Shown here piece after piece: positions 58,599 through 64,000 of a stretch of DNA of 64,000 nt. This stretch comes from Molossus alvarezi (Eukaryota > Chordata > Mammalia > Chiroptera > Molossidae). The translations under genes and the position numbers were made by a program. How positions within the stretch are numbered: position 1 is the first letter of the stretch; each line of letters begins with the position of its first letter. The stretch lies in the NCBI GenBank assembly GCA_037176705.1, contig JBAWUJ010000040.1:868001-932000 (forward strand), given 5' to 3'. The notes beneath the pieces are model-generated. The model saw only the letters and a list, made by a program, of their open reading frames with translations, ran no database searches and was not told the DNA's origin.

Positions 58599-61249
58599 TC
58601 AGCTATCTTGTCCTCATCCCTCCCCAACATAGGTAAAACCTAGCCCCCATGCACTCTATTCCCATTTGCCCCACCCCAAGACCACCTTGTCCTTTCTACA
58701 GGCAGCATCCAGTAGAACTTGGGCAAATGTTGTATACCCACAATAGGGATCAAGTGTCCAAACTGAAGGGCCAGGTCATGTGAGCAGGGACTTCCCCCAG
58801 TGCACCAAGGTGCCTTCTGTATGTGGAAGATACTCTGGCATGCCTTTTTCCCTGGACACAAAGCTTGCAGGCAGAGGGCTAAGAAAGCTCTGGGTTGAAG
58901 GCACCACTTAGCCACTGCAGTGGGTTCAGAGGGTTAATACCAGCAGTGCCAGGGATGCAGTCAGGACACCCTCCAGATGAGCTGGGTTCAGAGCATGCCT
59001 TTTGCATCCCTGAGGATTGGATGCCTTGTCTGGGGGTTTCCTTGAAAGAGAGGGTCAGCTAGCAGTGGGCTTAGGTTGGTGCTGGACTTGGAGGAGAGGC
59101 TACCCAAGGGAAGGGGAGCCCAGTCCTTACCACCTTCATGAACACTGAACAGTATAGGAATATGGTAGCAGGCCACCTGGGAATAACTTTGAAGAGACCT
59201 CATGTCTAAACAAACATGTAGGTTCACAGGGAGGGCAAATGCTTCTCAGGACCATCCCCTGGAGAACTGTGAGGAATCCACAGAGCCCTAACCAAGAAAG
59301 GGACAAATGACAGAGCTCTAGGCTTACAGGGTTCCAGACAGGATATAACAGGGCTGCAGGGTTCTGCAGTGCTGGCCAGGAGGATGCCCTTCTTGGTTGG
59401 GAGAAGGCCAGGGAGGTGCAGGCTAATGTGTGAAGGTTGCCTGCAGAAATGCCTTTTCCTTCACCATTGAGAAATTCAGGGCTCAACGTTGGCTTTGGGC
59501 TCAGGTGTCTTGGAAGCTCTAAAGACTATTCATGTTGCACGTGGGTCCCTGGGGCATGGAGAAGAGAGCATGCTGGAAGTGCCAGAGGGCACTGCTGTCC
59601 AGGGCCATTTGGTGCCCCATGTGATGTCTGAGGCTATGGTCCTGGAGAAGGTTCTGTCCCACAGAACCACCCCAGTGCAGATTCTGGGTTTCTGTAGAGG
59701 CAGTGAGGAGGACCCTGGCAGCCACCTCTTCTAAGAAGTTGAGGTCTTTGGGCACATCTGGCACCTGGAGCTATAGTCCAACCCCTTCATTGTGGCACCG
59801 GGGGCCACGGTAGAGTGACATAGTAAGTGTGGCACCACCAATGTGGGTAGACCCTTGCTTGAAATCTGTCTCTGCTTTGGAAACATGGCAGCCTGATGGC
59901 AGCTTACTCCTTGGTGCTCAGCAATGGGACTGGCTGGTGAGTAGGTACTTCTCCACCTCCTTTCTGTTCACAGTCCTTGCCTGGGATTCAGAAGCTAACT
60001 CAGTGAGCATCCACTGGAGGGCAAGGCCTGTCCTTAGGACCTTCTTGGTTTAGGGACCTGGGGCCATGGACAGAAAATGTTGGCTAAGAGGCAGGTTGTT
60101 GTGCTGGGAAGGAGAGATGTTTACTTGGGGGGAGGGTCATGGTCTGTAAAGCACTGGTGTCTTTCTTAGGCCTGCCTGCACAAGTTTTGGACTGGTGTCC
60201 TGGTGTATGTATCTCTGTGACTGTGTGAACATGTGTTTGGAATGTTCCTCCATACTTGTGTCTGGATACCTGTGCACCTATGGGAACACTCGATTGTTCC
60301 CTTGTGTTTCTTTTGTATTTGTGTACCTGTACATTTCTGTTCATTTGTGTGTCAGGTGAGTGTGTGACCCTGTGTATTGTAGTATGTGTAAGGTGCATAC
60401 AGGGACACACATGTTTTGGTAGTTGGTCTCCTTGTTTTAGTGTGGGAAGCTGGTGTCAGCCCAGGGGCCAGCAGTGATACTGAAATGCCCATTTATCTCT
60501 CTGACCCCGTATGAACAGGAGCCAATCACTTAACTAATTGATTGGATTTTTGAGAGAAAAAAAACAGATGTTTTTATTTTTTTATTTATTTATTGCTAGT
60601 GGCTTCTTGTATGTGCCCTCATTGGGAATTGAATCCCAAACCTTGGTTTATCAAAACGACACACTCACCAGCTGACCTACCAGTCAGGAAATGGAGGCTA
60701 TGATTTTATGCTGTGGTTTCCTGTTGAACTTCAGTTGGTTATTTGAATAGTTTGTTTTCTCTTTCTCTTCTGAGCCAAGGGGGGCATTTGGAAATGCAGA
60801 CTCTGAGGTCAATAGGTGTCCCTGAAAAATAAAAATGAGGCTGGAGGGTCCCTTCCTGGGACTGCCTGGGCCAAACAGTGCAAGTGGCACCTGAGTAACT
60901 TCTATTTTGTTGGGACTGTGGCTTGGCATACAGGCCCTCAGAGGAGGCTTGGATCAGTGCTCAGGGAGGAGGCTGATATTAGTGGTGCTCTGTTCATCCC
61001 TCAAAGGCTGATACGTGGCAGAAACCACTGAACTTTCTGTTCTGGACTGGCTGTGCTGAGGTCTGGATGGCAGTGCTGGCCAGATACCTAAGCCGCCCAA
61101 TGTGGGCTCCATGATAACTGCTACTCAGGGGACTCCTGCGGGAAGTGGCATCTGTCTCAACCCTGCCCCCTAGGCATCCTGTCCTCAGGCTTCTCAGTGG
61201 CAGAGCCAGCAATTGAAGTAACTCCATTCTGACCCTCAATTTCTACACA
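58599..61249. other. Unassigned, apart from one SINE
   Basis: No gene was recognised. Both strands carry frames of 60-116 codons (for example minus 59,136-59,486) without domains. A GT-rich tract spans 60,200-60,420. The composition is unlike the L1-rich DNA on the left. Confidence 0.45.
60575..60690 (-). mobile_element. Diverged tRNA-derived SINE, minus strand
   Basis: The reverse strand reads 'cctgactggtaggtcagctg' then 'gggattcaattcccaatgag' (B-box-like) then an A/T-rich tail (the plus strand shows ttatttatttatt). It is short and diverged. Confidence 0.6.
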
Positions 61250-61616
61250 TACATACCCTGGTTGTTTCTTGTGAACACGAGTGCCTTGAGAAATCCAGAG
61301 AAAACTATGAAGATAAGGGGGTTATTGATAGCCTTGAGAAACTTTGAGAAATTAATGAGAGAAAGAGCTTAATGGTTGCCCTGAACCCTGTAACAGCTCC
61401 TCTTGCCTTTTTGGTATCAGATCCCCCCTTAACACTGCCAAAAGTGACCCCAAGAATGTAGTATTTTTGTAGTTTGTGCCTTTAAAAGTGGGCAACAAAG
61501 AAGGCTTGGGACTGTTGATTTGGGGAGGCTATGCCCCTCACAGCCTGCCAGTGAATAAAGTGCTCCTTTACAACTTGGCTGTGTGTCTCTGGTTATCTCA
61601 CTGATACATTACAACA
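61250..61616 (+). repeat. Probable 5' LTR of plus-strand ERV
   Basis: It has a TATA-like tttaaaag (about 61,480), an AATAAA (61,553-61,558), a GT/CT-rich stretch, then a CA end at 61,616 followed by 'tttggaggttg'. The left border is uncertain. The equivalent end occurs in the minus-strand ERV at 21,675. Confidence 0.55.
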
Positions 61617-63960
61617 TTTGGAGGTTGAAGAAAGATTTCTGGTGCTTTGTGACACCAGGGGTTAGATGCCTAGGGCAAGCAACCTTTCCAGGTCTGGCTG
61701 CTGGATACCTGGAGGTTTCTAGGGGCGTTAACATCTGAGACGTTCCAGGGCCCCAAAGATCCTACTTAGGTTTCCAAGGAGCGCCCAGAGGTGTCACAAT
61801 GTCCCCAAAAGTTTTAAGGTGACCTGGTAAAAAGTCTCTGAAGGTAAGTTCTGGGTGACCGATTTTTCTGGGTGAGAGGGCCAGATGCAGCACAGCTTCT
61901 CCTCTCCTGGGAATCCCCCTAAGACCTTCGTTGGGGTTCAAATTGTTCTCTCAGGATAAAGAATTTTTTTTTGTCCCCTGCTGGGATACAAGGGGAGTTG
62001 GATTACTTCCCAAACAGCATAGACACTGCTCAGGATAGAACATTTTTTGGCCTGCCACTGGGGTGGAAGGGGAGTCTTATCACCTTGAAGAATAGATAAC
62101 TTCTGCAGTTTGATTGTGTGTGAGTGTATTTGTGTTAGTGACTGTGCTCCAGGCACTTGTTATGGAGCCTGTGTGAGTCCTTACCTGTGGTTCCATAATG
62201 ACCTCATAAGGCTAAGGGCAGTAACAGATTCTTGGAGATTTCTGGTCTTTACCTGTGAACATGATATATGCTGGGGGTTTATACCAGCCTGCCAAGTGCC
62301 AAGAGGCATCTAAATATCCATGATGGGAGTGACCAGGCAGACAAAGCAAAAGTTTCTGTCTTGTGTGTCTTCTCTTGTATTTGTCTTCAGCTGCCTCCTT
62401 ACTGTGTCTCCCTCAGCTTTGTTATGGTTAGTCTAATCATGGATAACAGCCATAGTGCTCAGAAAACCTCATTGGGTAGTATATTGAAATATTTTTAGAG
62501 GAGAAGCTGAGGAAAGTTCTGATTAGGACACAAAAATATTTAGAGGAAAGTTAAGGATCTTCTGTGAATTAAATTGACCCACATTTGGGGTGGGCTGGCC
62601 TGACATAGGATCCTTTAACCCTTAGTTAGTGCAGGCAGTTTGGAAACAGGTCACAGTGGAGCCAGGACATCCAGACCAATTTCCTTATATTGATCAATGG
62701 CTTATATTAATGAGTCATTTACCCCCATGATTAAAGAGCCATGTGCCCTAGACCAGGGCACAAATGCTGGTAATAAACCCCAAAATGCCCCCCCCCCAAA
62801 TAAAACCACAGGAAAATATGGAAAAATGCATGCAAGGCAGAGATACAGCAACAGGCCTGGAATGAGCTCCCAACAAAAAGGGAGAAATCACTAGATCTTA
62901 CATTCATCAGACAAGGACCTGAAAAGACATATTAAGATTTTGTAGGTTGGTTGCTACAGGCAGTTTATAGAGTAATAAGTGATTCAGGGGACAGCACATT
63001 AATATTTAAACAGCTTGCCAATGAGAATACTAATAAGCCCTGCAGGGAGGTGCTGAGCCCTTACCATAAAGAAGCTAATATATCTGAATTCATCCACATT
63101 TGTTCAAATATTGGGTCTTCCCAAATACCGGGGGCCAAGATAGCTGAGGTTTTGAAAGAAGTCCTCTTTGCCAGTAAGGCAGGAGTAAGTGGTAAAGAAG
63201 TTACTTGAGGAAAGCCAGGCCATTTTGCTAAGGAGTGTAAGCAGTGTGCCAGCACTGACAACCAGTCAGAAAACTTTGCCAAGCAGCCAGGACTATGTTT
63301 TTGTTGCCACAGGAGATATCATTGGGCTAAATATTGCCATTCTTGAACTCATGTCAATGGACAACCACTTGAACCTCAGCAGAAAAAAGGTAAGCAGAGC
63401 CAGCCCCAGCCTTGTCAATCAATAGGGCAATGTCTGTCATCCCTGCTCAGGTGTTCCAACCAAGGTGGAATCTAAGACTACAATCCAGGATCTCTACAGT
63501 GCCACCTCTGGAACCCCTCAATGCAAGACTACACCTCTGTTCTTCCACCCCCTCAGAGGAGGTGAATCTCTCCTGTGTGTCCAGGCCCCAATACATAAGG
63601 AGCTGTGGCAAATGCACCAAGAAGGGGAAACAACCTGAAAAGAACCATACCTGCCAGTGGGCCTTTTTGCACATTCCACATGGTATGGCATGCCCCACTG
63701 CACATTGGGACCGTGTCCTTTGTGGAGAGCCCCTTGTCTTGGGAAACAGAGGCAGCAAGCAATAGGCTGGCACACAGGCACTCACCCTGGGGCCACAAGT
63801 GCTCCAGAGTTCCCTGAGGAGGGCAGTCTGGCCACAGAAGGAGCACATTTTATCCTTGCCAGCCCAGGCAGCTGGTGTGCCATCCTAGCACAAGCATGAA
63901 ATGCTCTTGGAGACAGTTTAAAAACACTCTGCCCCACATAAACACACACACTAGGACAAC
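61617..63960 (+). mobile_element. Decayed ERV, plus strand (leader, gag, adjacent segment)
   Basis: Leader from 61,617, gag start near 62,430, a capsid C-terminal part (62,951-63,205) and a nucleocapsid region (to about 63,335). Then comes a segment at 63,650-63,960 that matches 20,300-19,930 of the minus-strand ERV. It is interrupted by many stops and shifts and runs off the analysed homology near the window end. It shares leader, gag start and tail with the minus-strand copy but keeps the capsid/nucleocapsid block lost there. Confidence 0.75.
62951..63335 (+). pseudogene. Retroviral gag remnant (capsid end and nucleocapsid)
   Basis: In frame 2 the capsid C-terminus reads open for 85 codons, then meets TGA at 63,206. 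This stop replaces what would be the second cysteine of the first zinc knuckle; the first cysteine of that knuckle is also missing. A second knuckle follows and keeps a full CX2CX4HX4C spacing (about 63,294-63,335). Two knuckles are usual in class II retroviruses. It is inactive. Confidence 0.65.
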
Positions 63961-64000
63961 ACTTCCTTTTCCTGCATCTTTTTGAAAACCCGGGGTCAAA

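Noticed and set aside
60200..60420. GT-rich tract as a possible regulatory or Z-DNA element
   Set aside because: It is irregular, low-complexity sequence without a defined repeat. Nothing in the window links it to a gene.

Overview
The window is mammalian nuclear DNA, most likely from a yangochiropteran (vespertilionid-type) bat. The evidence is many tRNA-derived SINEs of the bat VES type (tRNA-like head, CT-rich tail), several LINE-1 generations, and a Tigger-type DNA transposon. Four broken TSPY-family genes lie in two copies of one segmental duplication whose starts are about 22 kb apart. TSPY arrays are typical of mammalian Y chromosomes, so the window probably comes from a Y ampliconic region; Y linkage is an inference. 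No host gene appears intact.

Layout. 1-2.8 kb: unassigned DNA, an L1 ORF2 fragment with an inverted tail, and a SINE. 2.8-9.7 kb: duplication copy A, with TSPY-like pseudogene 'a' (exons 1-5), a spacer, a GC-rich promoter and truncated TSPY-like pseudogene 'b'. 10.6-17.6 kb: an old minus-strand L1 split by a younger minus-strand L1 that itself carries a SINE. 18.9-22.0 kb: a decayed minus-strand endogenous retrovirus (ERV). 23.3-24.5 kb: a third, more diverged spacer copy. 24.75-33 kb: duplication copy B, with TSPYa (exons 3-4 deleted) and TSPYb (exons 1-5 present, the 5' part of exon 1 inverted, nonsense codons). 35-39.4 kb: an old plus-strand L1 whose 3' half repeats the 1.2-2.55 kb segment. 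40.6-51.3 kb: an old minus-strand L1 interrupted by a SINE, a Tigger element, a full-length L1 with both ORFs open, and a solo LTR. 51.3-57.6 kb: a full-length plus-strand L1 with a 116-bp monomer array in its 5' UTR, intact ORF1 and broken ORF2. 57.6-58.6 kb: another L1 fragment. 58.6-61.2 kb: unassigned. 61.2-63.96 kb: a plus-strand ERV of the same family as the one at 18.9-22.0 kb.

The only long, undamaged protein-coding reading frames belong to LINE-1: ORF1 and ORF2 of the element at 44.2-50.0 kb, and ORF1 of the element at 51.3-57.6 kb. The most interesting features are the degenerating TSPY array with its exon-internal micro-inversion, the candidate active L1, and the 116-bp-monomer L1 promoter. 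All coordinates of diverged repeats are approximate, because no alignment could be run.
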